Notes under the pieces: generated by a model
What the model saw: the letters and a program-made list of their open reading frames with translations, nothing else
What the model was told of the DNA's origin: nothing
Database searches by the model: none
Shown here: piece after piece, positions 35,044 through 45,034 of the stretch
How the letters are laid out: every line of letters begins with the position of its first letter
Position numbering within the stretch: position 1 is the first letter of the stretch
Source: Heliomarina sp018223035
GTDB lineage: Bacteria; Pseudomonadota; Alphaproteobacteria; Rhodobacterales; Rhodobacteraceae
Direction: 5' to 3'
Assembly: GCA_018223035.1 (NCBI GenBank)
Contig: JAAEZD010000018.1
Location: 1-64,000, forward strand
Length of the DNA: 64,000 bases
Translations under genes and position numbers: made by a program

Positions 35044-36504
35044 TCAGTGTCCTGCGCCGCCACCGGCGGCAAGTGTTGCGTCTTCTCCACCAGCACCGCC
35101 GCCGTCTCCGCCGCCATAGATCGCAGCAGTCAGGTCAGCCTGCGCCATGTAGAATTCGCGTTTTGCGTTTGCCGCTTCCAGCGATGCGCCAAGTTTTTCG
35201 CGCACATCTGTCAGCAGCTCGAAAGTGTTGGTGATCATGCCGTTATAAGACAGCAGCCCCTCTTCTTCGACGGTCGTGCGTAGCGGCACCAGAACGTCGC
35301 GATAGTGGCGGGCAATCTTATACGCGGCGTGATAGGAGGCTTCAGCACCACGCGCTTCGGACCGGACGTTGACGGCTCTCTCTGCCAGCACGTTGGCTGC
35401 TTGCAGGTACGACAATTCCGCCTTTCGCATCCGTGCCTTCCCGGTGTCGTAGATCGGGATTGCGAACTCCACCTCCACCTGAGGGGTGGTCACGGTCTCC
35501 GTTTCTCCGTCCTCGATTTCCCGCTCAGCCTCGAAACCGGCGATGAATTCGAGATCGCTGAGAATGCGAGTCTGATCAGTCAGACCAAACGCCTTGGCCT
35601 GTGCTTCCAGGCCAAGTTTGGCAACGCGCAGATCAACCCGATTTCGCAATGCTTTCGCTTCGATGTCAGTCACACGGCCGACGGAACGCGGCAGCGCAGG
35701 AAGGGCATCGGGCACATAATAGTCGACTTCGGTGCCCCACAGCCCCATGAGCCTGGTCAGCTGCTCTTTGGACCGGGTAGCATTCAAGCGTGCCTGGGCA
35801 AGTTGTCCGGCGAGTTCGGCATTGAATGCCTGTTCACGGGCCTGCCCGGCTGTGTTGAGCGCGCCGGTCTCACCCAGCCTCATAGCCAATTCCGATCCGG
35901 CGTCAGAAGTCGCTTTCGCGCGGCGCAGATAGCTCACGGCCTCGAAGGCAGCTACGGCATCGACCCATGCCTTCCGCGTCTGATTGGCCAGTGCGAGTGT
36001 GTCGTTCACGGCGCTCAGTTGAGCCTGCCGGAAGTTTGCGTCTGCAATGGCCGTACGCTGCTTGCGAGTGGTGGCATCGAGCACGTTCGACCGTATCAGT
36101 CCCTCGATCGCCCTGTAGGCACCTAGTTCGGGCGCACCGATGCCCAGTATACCGATCGCGACGATCGGATTTTCCGGGGTCGATTGCTGCCAGGCCTCAG
36201 CGGCGGATAGGCCGACATTCGCATATGACGCCTGCAAACCCTTGTTGTTCAGAAGCGCGACCTGAACGGCGGTGTCCGCCGAAATGGTCTTGCGGTGCAC
36301 CATTGCGTGCACCTGCTTCTTCAAGGCCTCGTTTTCGGCCTGGGTTTCGGCGAAGGCTGTCCGTTTGCCAATGGCTGGTGTGACCTGGCTGGAAATATTG
36401 GCGAAGCCAGCTTTTGGTTCCGTGTAGATGCCCGGCACAGCTGTAGCACAGGCACCCAAGATTAGCGGAAAGCCGAAAACCAGCGGAAACTTCGATACCC
36501 GCAT
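35044..36504 (-). CDS. TolC family outer membrane factor (lipoprotein)
   Basis: The 486-aa protein has a lipobox (ILGAC) and the two long coiled-coil repeats of outer membrane efflux proteins. It ends in a Gly-rich tail (GGGDGGGAGGED). It could be the CusC-like channel for the CusBA pump, but it belongs to the separate minus-strand operon. Its ATG overlaps the stop of the small lipoprotein gene. Confidence 0.8.
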   Translation of the reverse strand: MRVSKFPLVFGFPLILGACATAVPGIYTEPKAGFANISSQVTPAIGKRTAFAETQAENEALKKQVHAMVHRKTISADTAVQVALLNNKGLQASYANVGLSAAEAWQQSTPENPIVAIGILGIGAPELGAYRAIEGLIRSNVLDATTRKQRTAIADANFRQAQLSAVNDTLALANQTRKAWVDAVAAFEAVSYLRRAKATSDAGSELAMRLGETGALNTAGQAREQAFNAELAGQLAQARLNATRSKEQLTRLMGLWGTEVDYYVPDALPALPRSVGRVTDIEAKALRNRVDLRVAKLGLEAQAKAFGLTDQTRILSDLEFIAGFEAEREIEDGETETVTTPQVEVEFAIPIYDTGKARMRKAELSYLQAANVLAERAVNVRSEARGAEASYHAAYKIARHYRDVLVPLRTTVEEEGLLSYNGMITNTFELLTDVREKLGASLEAANAKREFYMAQADLTAAIYGGGDGGGAGGEDATLAAGGGAGH

Positions 36505-36725
36505 CAGTTGCCCTCCGTCTGTTCTTGATTGACGGAACGCCAGTCGCGGGGACCTGTAGGGCCGCGATAGGTGTAGCCCGCCAAGGGGTCCTGATAGCTG
36601 ATCGGCGATGAAACTACCGTGTTGACGACGGCCTGTTGGGTCGCGACGGACGGCAACGGGGTGGGCTCATAGGCGCATGCGCCAAGCCCGAGGGCCGAAG
36701 CCCCCATAAGTAGATGAATTTTCAT
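36504..36725 (-). CDS. Small lipoprotein
   Basis: The 73-aa protein has a lipobox (GLGAC) at residue 17 and a Pro/Tyr-rich tail (SYQDPLAGYTYRGPTGPRDWR). It is the first gene of the copper operon and is coupled to the outer membrane factor (ATGA). Function unknown. Confidence 0.6.
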   Translation of the reverse strand: MKIHLLMGASALGLGACAYEPTPLPSVATQQAVVNTVVSSPISYQDPLAGYTYRGPTGPRDWRSVNQEQTEGN

Positions 36726-36798
36726 GAAAGTAACCTGATTGGTGAACGTTGTCTCACGCAGAATCTGCGCAAGGCTCACACCCGATTTGGGCGCCGGT

Positions 36799-37215
36799 TC
36801 AGATCAGGAATCGAGGGGGCCGAAAAAACCCTGCTGTTTCTACCGAATACGTTTGACCGTCCAGAATGACATATTCACTTGTACCAACCGGCTCTGCTCT
36901 GATCTTGGTGTCTTCGATGAAGACGACAGAAATACAGATGCCGTTGCAACACTCTTGGGATTGTTGCTCTTTGCCATCCTTGTCGGACGCTGCGATGTCG
37001 CTTGCGACCCTAAGCTTCTCATGCGCGTGATGCGCATCGCTTCCGGTGTCATGAGTCATGGCGGCACCAACGACAACAATAGACTTGGCTTGATGTCCGT
37101 CATGCATGCCGGACGCCGCGTGAGCGGCAGAAGGTGGTGAAAATACCAAGGCTAACGCAAACGCAATGCACGTAAACGTCTTGAACCAGCATGATATGAA
37201 AACTCGAAAGCTCAT
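36799..37215 (-). CDS. Exported His/Cys-containing protein, possible copper-linked
   Basis: The 138-aa protein has a signal peptide ending AAHA, a His-rich region (GMHDGHQ, THDTGSDAHHAHEK) and a Cys cluster (QECCNGICIS). These are plausible metal ligands. It resembles small periplasmic proteins found next to copper genes, but I cannot name a family. A 19-bp-spacer promoter ends five bases upstream of the ATG. Confidence 0.6.
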   Translation of the reverse strand: MSFRVFISCWFKTFTCIAFALALVFSPPSAAHAASGMHDGHQAKSIVVVGAAMTHDTGSDAHHAHEKLRVASDIAASDKDGKEQQSQECCNGICISVVFIEDTKIRAEPVGTSEYVILDGQTYSVETAGFFRPPRFLI

Positions 37216-37219
37216 GCTC

Positions 37220-37250
37220 TAGATATCGGATACCGAAGCAATCCAGTCAA
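37220..37250 (-). promoter_or_regulatory. Possible MerR-type promoter, leaderless
   Basis: Minus-strand TTGACT (37250-37245) and TATCTA (37225-37220) are 19 bp apart with GGAT and ATCC arms in the spacer. The predicted transcript start falls at or next to the ATG at 37215, so the mRNA would be leaderless. Arms differ from the other sites. Confidence 0.4.
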
Positions 37251-37393
37251 TCCGTCCTGCGCAGGAAGGTTTGTCGCTTTTTTGTGAAAAAGGCGAGATT
37301 CGGCCGCTGCCGTCAGAAAATGTTGCATATCAGAAACATATAAAGAGCCAATATCCCCCTCCGGTCAGCGGAGCGATGCTGACGCGTCTTGTG

Positions 37394-37541
37394 CTACCGA
37401 ACTTCAGCCAGCTTCTCAGACCTGTAGCCCGCGTCGCTGATCGCTACCGCCAATGCAGTTTCATCCAGAGTGCTGTCGACGCCGACGATAGGTGCAGTCA
37501 GATCGCACGAAACTTTTGCATCTGGGTCGGCAGCCATGATG
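37394..37541 (-). CDS. copZ: HMA-domain copper chaperone, C-terminal part (cut by gap)
   Basis: The readable 48 or so residues (ADPDAKVSCDLTAPIVGVD, then ETALAVAISDAGY) match the second half of an HMA/CopZ domain. The half with the CxxC metal site would lie in the 10-N gap. The sequence beyond the gap does not encode it in frame, so bases are missing there. A small cytosolic Cu(I) chaperone is expected. Confidence 0.65.
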
Positions 37542-37551
37542 NNNNNNNNNN
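37542..37551. other. Assembly gap (10 N)
   Basis: Ten undefined bases interrupt the copper chaperone gene. The flanks do not join into one sensible protein, so the true missing length is probably larger than ten. From 37552 to about 37900 I see no credible gene, only AT-richer noncoding sequence. Confidence 0.95.
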
Positions 37552-37902
37552 TGATGGGCATTCGCATGGAAGTGGCACGATGGCCGCGATCTCCGCGCAG
37601 ATTGCAATAGACCCTGAAAGGAGTCCGCCCACTCGGATAGGAATATTCCGTTCTGAAAATTACCGCCAGCGTAAGACATGCAGAAAAGCTACTTTCCAAT
37701 GCTATCAACATTTCCGCAACTAGGTACGGCAGTAACCTACCATTTGTTATGTCGCTCGGCCTGCAGTCGAGACATGGAACGCGGTTCAGGAGATTTCGAA
37801 ACTTAAATTTCATTCGTCCCGAAGACCTGGAGCGAATGCTTGGTTCCCAAACGCAGGTTCAACATCCTCGATCTCAAGCCGTATATGTGCCAACGTTCTA
37901 AC

Positions 37903-38544
37903 ATGCAGAGGTTTTTCTCCGTCGACATGCCCGGTGTTCAGTTTGTGAGCATTGTCTTGGCATTCAGCCTCGCAGCGTTACTGGCGGTCCTCTGCCTTTA
38001 TATCTTGCTTTCGCCGGGCTTTGCAGCGGCTCTTGCCGCCGGCGGGCCATCGCTGGCCCGCTTTCTGAGGCAAGTTACGACCAACGGTCTGCCCGTAGTT
38101 TTTGCCATAAACTATGTCAGTTTTTTTCTTTTCGCGGTGATACAGAAACCAAAGGTCGCCCGCCGAGATACGGCGTTTTTCGTGCTGGTGGATATCTTGC
38201 TCAGAGCCATTCTCTTTCCAAGCCTCCACGCACTGATCTACGTTTTGTCTGCCGACTGGTTCGAGTCATTCGGGGGCAGTCGTGCAACCGCGTTGTCGGT
38301 CGTTGCCCCAACCCTTGCGCGTTCGGCGTTTTTTGAGAACATCTCCGGAGTTTATCTTTATGCGACAATGATCAGCGCGCTGCCGCTATATGTTTCAGCT
38401 TTCGGGCAGTCGGAATTTCTTGGACCGACCGTTCGTCGCTTGCCAATAAAAGCGGGCTTGATGCTGCTCGCCTTGTTTGCGTTTGCCCTGTCGGTCGGAT
38501 TGATCGCAATCGGTGCACAAGGCATCGCATTCCTTCAGGGCTAG
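37903..38544 (+). CDS. Polytopic membrane protein, function unknown
   Basis: The 213-aa protein (from the ATG at 37903) has about five strongly hydrophobic segments and no recognised motif. The start is uncertain: starts at 37840, 37885 and 37927 are also in frame and none has a clear ribosome site. It is the only plus-strand gene between 29.1 and 55.7 kb and converges on the permease gene. Confidence 0.55.
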   Translation: MQRFFSVDMPGVQFVSIVLAFSLAALLAVLCLYILLSPGFAAALAAGGPSLARFLRQVTTNGLPVVFAINYVSFFLFAVIQKPKVARRDTAFFVLVDILLRAILFPSLHALIYVLSADWFESFGGSRATALSVVAPTLARSAFFENISGVYLYATMISALPLYVSAFGQSEFLGPTVRRLPIKAGLMLLALFAFALSVGLIAIGAQGIAFLQG

Positions 38545-38555
38545 ATGATGGCTGG

Positions 38556-39899
<1,344 letters not shown>

Positions 39900-40007
39900 T
39901 TCGATCTGCCTTGGTTGCTTTTTAGGTCGTTACGCCTCTGCGCATGCCCACCCGATCGGTTTCAGGCCGCCAGAAGTCCCGACCCTGGGCGTCTGATGAA
40001 ATCGCGA

Positions 40008-40715
40008 CTACTCCCGTTGCGAGGATGCGCCGTAGATCCGCCGGGAAGTTTGCGAACGCCATGTGACTACAACGGCGGCCCCTTGCAGAGCGATAACTGA
40101 CGCCACAAGGGCAACGAACGGCCATCGCGCCCAGTTTGGCTCAGGCATTTGGCGGTGGAAATCAAGAAAATGAAAGAACAAGAAATAGGCCGTGTGCAGC
40201 ACTGCCAGCCACCACAGAACATAAGCGCCCTGCTGGATGTATTTCCACACGGACGTGCCAAGTACCCTTTGGCTGAAATTATTCGACGTACCGGCAAGCA
40301 CAAAGCCGTAGAGCAGTGCCGCGATCCCAACCACATTGGCCAGCGCAAACCCGTGCTGAAGCATCACGTAGCGTTGCAGTTGGGGGTGATACTCAAAACC
40401 GAACAGCCGTGCAAAATCAAGCTCGACCCAGCCGATCAGTATTATGATGGTATGCACCGTCGCCGCCAGAACCGCATAAATACCGAGCTCGCGTCGGTAC
40501 GGCATAAGCTTCCGTAAAAAGGGCGTAGACGACAAGCGTGCGAGCGGCCCAATCGCCATTGCAGCAACGATGAGCAGCAGTGAAAGATCCCCCAGCGCTC
40601 GGTTGTAGCGGTGCATCTCCGACCACTCGGCACACGAAGCAAGCAGCAGGTATCCCGTCAGCACGGACGTTCCTATGATTAGTACGTGCCGCAGAAGGGC
40701 GGGTTTTTTCATCAT
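40008..40715 (-). CDS. Ferric reductase-like transmembrane protein
   Basis: The 235-aa protein has six helices with paired His residues suited to haem b (LAATVHTIII, MLQHGFALANV, LAVLHTAYFLFFHFLDFH), as in the MsrQ/FRD family. It may pass electrons across the membrane. Start is uncertain (ATG at 40715 or 40712; the open frame begins at 40763). It lies downstream of the methyltransferase gene. Confidence 0.65.
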   Translation of the reverse strand: MMKKPALLRHVLIIGTSVLTGYLLLASCAEWSEMHRYNRALGDLSLLLIVAAMAIGPLARLSSTPFLRKLMPYRRELGIYAVLAATVHTIIILIGWVELDFARLFGFEYHPQLQRYVMLQHGFALANVVGIAALLYGFVLAGTSNNFSQRVLGTSVWKYIQQGAYVLWWLAVLHTAYFLFFHFLDFHRQMPEPNWARWPFVALVASVIALQGAAVVVTWRSQTSRRIYGASSQRE

Positions 40716-40797
40716 GGTTTCAGATACCGTATGTTTGCAGTCTTCCAAAGATGTTTTAGGCACGCAAATAGCACATCAGATCGGCTTTCGCTTCCAA

Positions 40798-41451
40798 TCA
40801 GCGTTCAACATTCTGCAGAGTGTTGACGTTTGGTATGAAAGCCGGAACCCGGCTGGCATACCTGTCCCAGCTTTCGCCAAAACGGGCGCGACTGTCCCCC
40901 TCCTCGCCGCGGGCAAGCCGTGCGTACATCCAGACCAGCACCGGGAACATCGCGAGCGTCAGGAGGGTCGGCCATTGCACGAGAAAGCCCAGCATGATCA
41001 GCACGAACCCCACATACTGGGGATGGCGAATGCGGGCATAGGGGCCTGTCGTCGCAAGCAACCCCTGACGCTGCGCGTTCCACAGATGGTACCATGCCAC
41101 GGATATGAGCCAGAAGCCGCCGCCGATAAAGACGAAGCTCAGGAGGTGGAACGGCCCGAAATGCGGGTTCGATTGCCAGCCGAACATCATTTCGGGGAGA
41201 TGTCCGCTGTCGTGGGCAAACCAGTCTACCTCCGGCCAGGTCGATTGCAGCCAGCCGGAAAGAAAGAAGATGGTCAACGGGAACCCATACATCTCGGTGA
41301 AGAGAGCTACGACAAAGGCGCTGAACGCTCCAAAACTGCGCCAGTCGCGTTTTGTCTGCGGCTTGAAGAAACTGAAGGCGAAAATGATGAACACCGCCGA
41401 ATTGATAAATACTAGCAGCCAGAGTCCATAGGAAGCACCTGCATCGGTCAT
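40798..41451 (-). CDS. Isoprenylcysteine carboxyl methyltransferase-like membrane protein
   Basis: The 217-aa protein has five helices and the ICMT/PEMT motif TGPYARIRHPQYVGFVLIMLG and a C-terminal RFGESWDRYASRVP. It is longer than the member at 6524 and has GHLPEMMFGWQ inserted. Its ATG overlaps the DUF2933 stop (TAATG). Substrate unknown. Confidence 0.75.
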   Translation of the reverse strand: MTDAGASYGLWLLVFINSAVFIIFAFSFFKPQTKRDWRSFGAFSAFVVALFTEMYGFPLTIFFLSGWLQSTWPEVDWFAHDSGHLPEMMFGWQSNPHFGPFHLLSFVFIGGGFWLISVAWYHLWNAQRQGLLATTGPYARIRHPQYVGFVLIMLGFLVQWPTLLTLAMFPVLVWMYARLARGEEGDSRARFGESWDRYASRVPAFIPNVNTLQNVER

Positions 41452-41720
41452 TACTGGTCGTCTCCCTTACCGTGCCCGCCGTGGCCTCCATGACCGCCGT
41501 GCATGAAGAAGTGCATTCCAACGCAAAGCAGCAATGGCAGCCAGATCAGCAATCCGCTGCTCAGGATGTGCACCCGGTGCTCGTAACCCAGGAGAAGGCC
41601 GCCAACTGCCAGCGCAACGATCAGATAGATGCCGGCGCGTGATCGCCAGAATGAGGGCGGGCGGGGGGCATGCTCCGATTGACTTTGATTAACATGTGAT
41701 GGATCAGGTTGATGGGTCAC
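41451..41720 (-). CDS. DUF2933 family small membrane protein
   Basis: The 89-aa protein has two hydrophobic segments and a His-Gly tail (MHFFMHGGHGGHGGHGKGDDQ), matching DUF2933. Such proteins sit beside copper ATPases. The tail probably binds metal. It begins 15 bases after the P-type ATPase stop. Confidence 0.8.
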   Translation of the reverse strand: MTHQPDPSHVNQSQSEHAPRPPSFWRSRAGIYLIVALAVGGLLLGYEHRVHILSSGLLIWLPLLLCVGMHFFMHGGHGGHGGHGKGDDQ

Positions 41721-41735
41721 GTTGTGGCTTCCTTT

Positions 41736-44090
41736 CTAGATCTTTGCGCCGCGAAGGCGCAGCGAATTGAGCACCACCGAGATCGACGAGGCGCTCATGG
41801 CGAAGGCGGCAAACATCGGGCTGATGAGGATGCCGAAGAACGGAAACAGCACCCCCGCCGCGACAGGCACGCCAGAGGCGTTGTAGATCAGCGCGAAGAA
41901 CAGGTTCTGCCGGATATTACGCATGGTGGCCCGTGCGAGCCGCCGTGCGCGCACGATACCGTCGAGGTTGCCCTTGACCAGTGTGATGCCCGCGCTTTCG
42001 ATGGCCACATCGGCCCCGGTGCCCATGGCAATGCCGACATCGGCCTGTGCCAAGGCCGGTGCGTCATTGACGCCATCGCCGGCCATCGCGACCTTGCGGC
42101 CCTGCTGCTGCAATTCCTTGATGATCCGTGCCTTGTCCTCCGGCAGCACATCGGCCCGGATCTCGTCTATGCCCAGACGCGCGCCGATGGCCTTGGCCGT
42201 GCGTTCGTTGTCTCCGGTCGCCATGATAACGCGGAACCCCAATTCATGCAGATCCTTGATGGCGGCGGGTGTGGTTTCCTTCACCGGGTCAGCGACCCCG
42301 ACAAGACCGGCGATCTTGCCATCCAGCACCACGAACATTACTGTCTCGCCCTCGTCGCGACGGGCATTTGCCTTGGCGGTCAGGTCGCCCGCCTCAAGGC
42401 CAAGGTCCCGGATCATCGCCAGATTGCCGAGCGCGACCGCTTTGCCGTCGACGACCCCCTTGACGCCCTTGCCGGTGACCGCCTCGAAATCGTCGGCATT
42501 AGCCATCTTCACATCGCGCTCTTCCGCGCCGCGCACGATGGCCTCGGCAAGCGGGTGTTCCGATCCGCGCTCCAGCGATGCGGCGAGACGCAGGACCTCG
42601 GCCTCGTCGTGACCGGGTTGCGGCAGGACGGCGACAAGCTGCGGCTTGCCCATCGTCAACGTGCCGGTCTTGTCGACGATCAGGGTATCGACCTTCTCGA
42701 ACCGCTCCAGCGCCTCGGCGTTCTTGATAAGTACCCCGGCCTGGGCCCCCCGCCCCGTCGCCGTCATGATCGACATCGGCGTGGCGAGGCCGAGCGCACA
42801 GGGACAGGCGATGATCAACACGGCGACAGCCGAGATCAATGCGTAGGACAGCGCAGGCGCGGGCCCCCAGATCGCCCATGCGATGAAGGACAGGAGCGCG
42901 ATACCGATCACGGCCGGAACGAAATATCCCGCCACTTTGTCGGCATACTTCTGGATCGGTGCGCGCGACCGTTGCGCGTTGGAGACCATCTCGACGATCT
43001 GCGCCAGCATCGTGTCGGATCCGACCCGCGTCGCCTCCATCACGAGGCTGCCGGTGCCGTTGATGGTGGCACCGGTCAACGGGTCGCCCTCGGTCTTCTC
43101 GACTGGCACGGGTTCTCCGGAGATCATGCTTTCGTCGACTGAGGACCGGCCTTCCAGAACCACGCCATCTACCGGCACCTTGTCTCCGGGACGCACGCGC
43201 AGCCGGTCGCCGACCTGCACATCCTCCAGCGGAATCTCCTCTTCGGATCCGTCGTCCCGGATGACCCGCGCGGTCTTTGCCGCCATGTCGAGAAGCGCGC
43301 GGATCGCCTTGCCAGTGCCTTCACGGGCGCGCAATTCCATCACCTGGCCAAGCAGCACAAGCGTCACGATCACCGCCGCCGCCTCGAAATAGACGCCGAC
43401 ATGACCTTCGGCGTCGCGAAATCCGTCCGGGAATATGCCGGGTGCCAGAACGGCGACGACGCTGAAGAGCCAGGCCGCGATTACCCCCATACCGATCAGG
43501 GAGAACATGTTGAGATTCATCGTCCGGAACGAATTCCAGCCCCGAACCAGAAACGGCCAGCCGCACCAAAGAACAACCGGGGTTCCGAGAACCAACTCGA
43601 TCCAGAGGGTTGCGCGCTCGCCGAAAATCTCTCGCACTTCCGGGAAGCCGAGATAGGGACCCATGGTGAGGATCAGAAGCGGAATGGTCAGTACCGTGCC
43701 AACCCAGAAACGCCGGGTGAAATCCACCAGTTCGGGGTTCGGGCCGTCGTCCATCGGGACCCCGGACTCAAGCTCCAGCCCCATTCCGCAGATCGGGCAG
43801 GAGCCGTGCTCGACCTGGCGAACCTGCGGGTGCATCGGACAGGTGTAGACGGCGCCGTCATAGCCCTCCGGGACGGTATCGTATCTGCCGTCCGCCGGGG
43901 CGGCACCAGCGTTATGGTCATGACCGTGGTGATCATGCCCGGCATGGCTGTCGAGCTCCGCCTCGGGCACAAGATGCATCCCGCATTTCGGGCAATCGCC
44001 CGGACCGTTCTGCCGTACCTCAGGGTGCATCGGGCAGGCGTAAATGTTGGATTCGGTTTCATGTGAAGCATGGCTTACTTGGTCGTTCAT
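41736..44090 (-). CDS. copA: Copper-translocating P-type ATPase
   Basis: The 784-aa protein has two heavy-metal binding motifs (YACPMHPEV with CPKCGM, and YTCPMHPQV with CPICGMGLE) around a His-rich spacer (HAGHDHHGHDH). The core has CPC in IIACPCALGLATP, DKTGT, SEHPLA and GDGVNDAP. It exports Cu(I) or Ag(I). It is paralogous to the ATPase at 21282. Its ATG overlaps the stop of the PRPP synthetase-like gene, tying it to a nucleotide-sugar operon. Confidence 0.87.
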   Translation of the reverse strand: MNDQVSHASHETESNIYACPMHPEVRQNGPGDCPKCGMHLVPEAELDSHAGHDHHGHDHNAGAAPADGRYDTVPEGYDGAVYTCPMHPQVRQVEHGSCPICGMGLELESGVPMDDGPNPELVDFTRRFWVGTVLTIPLLILTMGPYLGFPEVREIFGERATLWIELVLGTPVVLWCGWPFLVRGWNSFRTMNLNMFSLIGMGVIAAWLFSVVAVLAPGIFPDGFRDAEGHVGVYFEAAAVIVTLVLLGQVMELRAREGTGKAIRALLDMAAKTARVIRDDGSEEEIPLEDVQVGDRLRVRPGDKVPVDGVVLEGRSSVDESMISGEPVPVEKTEGDPLTGATINGTGSLVMEATRVGSDTMLAQIVEMVSNAQRSRAPIQKYADKVAGYFVPAVIGIALLSFIAWAIWGPAPALSYALISAVAVLIIACPCALGLATPMSIMTATGRGAQAGVLIKNAEALERFEKVDTLIVDKTGTLTMGKPQLVAVLPQPGHDEAEVLRLAASLERGSEHPLAEAIVRGAEERDVKMANADDFEAVTGKGVKGVVDGKAVALGNLAMIRDLGLEAGDLTAKANARRDEGETVMFVVLDGKIAGLVGVADPVKETTPAAIKDLHELGFRVIMATGDNERTAKAIGARLGIDEIRADVLPEDKARIIKELQQQGRKVAMAGDGVNDAPALAQADVGIAMGTGADVAIESAGITLVKGNLDGIVRARRLARATMRNIRQNLFFALIYNASGVPVAAGVLFPFFGILISPMFAAFAMSASSISVVLNSLRLRGAKI

Positions 44091-45034
44091 TCGGTTGTCC
44101 TCTCGGCGGGATTCGGGTCCAGCCTAATTGTTCCGGCAACTGGAAGGTCAAGGGCTGTCACCACAGAAAGGATCGCTTCGGCCAATAAACCGGCAATTCC
44201 GATCGCATTCGTTGGATGGGGTATGGTGTCGGTGGTGATGATCCTTGCCGCACCAGCCGACAGAATGGCGTCCTGAGCGCCGTGCGCAAAGACCGCATGG
44301 ATAGCCAGGCAGACAGGCGCGGCGGTTCCGGCCGCAAGCAACCTTTCGACGGCACGAGCCATCGTGGACCCCGAAGACGCGATGTCGTCGAGGATCATCG
44401 GTGTGCCTTCGCGCAGCGCCGCGCTTTCGGGCACACTGACATCGACACTGCGGTCACCGGATCTCACCTTGCGCAAGACCTCATAGGGCCGTCCGGCCAG
44501 CCGGGCCACCTCAGCCACCCATTGTTGGCTTTCGCTGTCAGGGCCCAGAAGAACGGCGTCTGACAGGTTCGTGCTGATCCAGGTCGCAAGCAGCGGGGCG
44601 GATACGGCGCGAATGGCAGGCATCGGGAAGACATTTTGCAGCCGCGCGATGCGGTGCAGATGCGGATCCACGGTCACCAGCCAGTCGAAACTTTCCCCCA
44701 GGAATTGCGCGAACAGCGGTGCGCTTACCGCCTGCCCGCGCTCGAAGCGATGGTCCTGCCGCATGTAGCCAAGATAAGGCGCGATCAATCCGACGCGACG
44801 CGCGCCCATCTCGCGCGCCGTCGCCGCGGCGAAGCGCAAGGGCAGGGCAAGGCGATCGGGATCGCGCAAAGTCGCCAGAAATGCCACATCGGCCCCGTCC
44901 AGATCGCCGGGCAGCGAAATCAGGCTTTCGCCATCTGGGAAGTGGTGCCAGTCGAGAGCGAGCAGGTCCGCCCCAAGCGCGGGTGCCAGGTCTTCGGCAA
45001 GCGGCCTCATCTCGGGAAACGCGACAAGGATCAT
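44087..45034 (-). CDS. Ribose-phosphate pyrophosphokinase-like protein
   Basis: The 315-aa protein has the PRPP synthetase fold: HFPDGESLISLPG, YLGYMRQDHRFERG, VDPHLHRI and the PRPP loop MILDDIASSGSTMA. It would make or use PRPP. It is coupled by ATGA overlaps to the phosphorylase gene upstream and the copper ATPase downstream. Such divergent homologues often sit with AMP phosphorylase, so it may act on a ribose phosphate made by that enzyme (inference). Confidence 0.82.
   Translation of the reverse strand: MILVAFPEMRPLAEDLAPALGADLLALDWHHFPDGESLISLPGDLDGADVAFLATLRDPDRLALPLRFAAATAREMGARRVGLIAPYLGYMRQDHRFERGQAVSAPLFAQFLGESFDWLVTVDPHLHRIARLQNVFPMPAIRAVSAPLLATWISTNLSDAVLLGPDSESQQWVAEVARLAGRPYEVLRKVRSGDRSVDVSVPESAALREGTPMILDDIASSGSTMARAVERLLAAGTAAPVCLAIHAVFAHGAQDAILSAGAARIITTDTIPHPTNAIGIAGLLAEAILSVVTALDLPVAGTIRLDPNPAERTTE

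Noticed and set aside
41709..43142. 477-aa plus-strand open frame
   Set aside because: It lies opposite the second copper ATPase, lacks any family features and is explained by high GC third positions.
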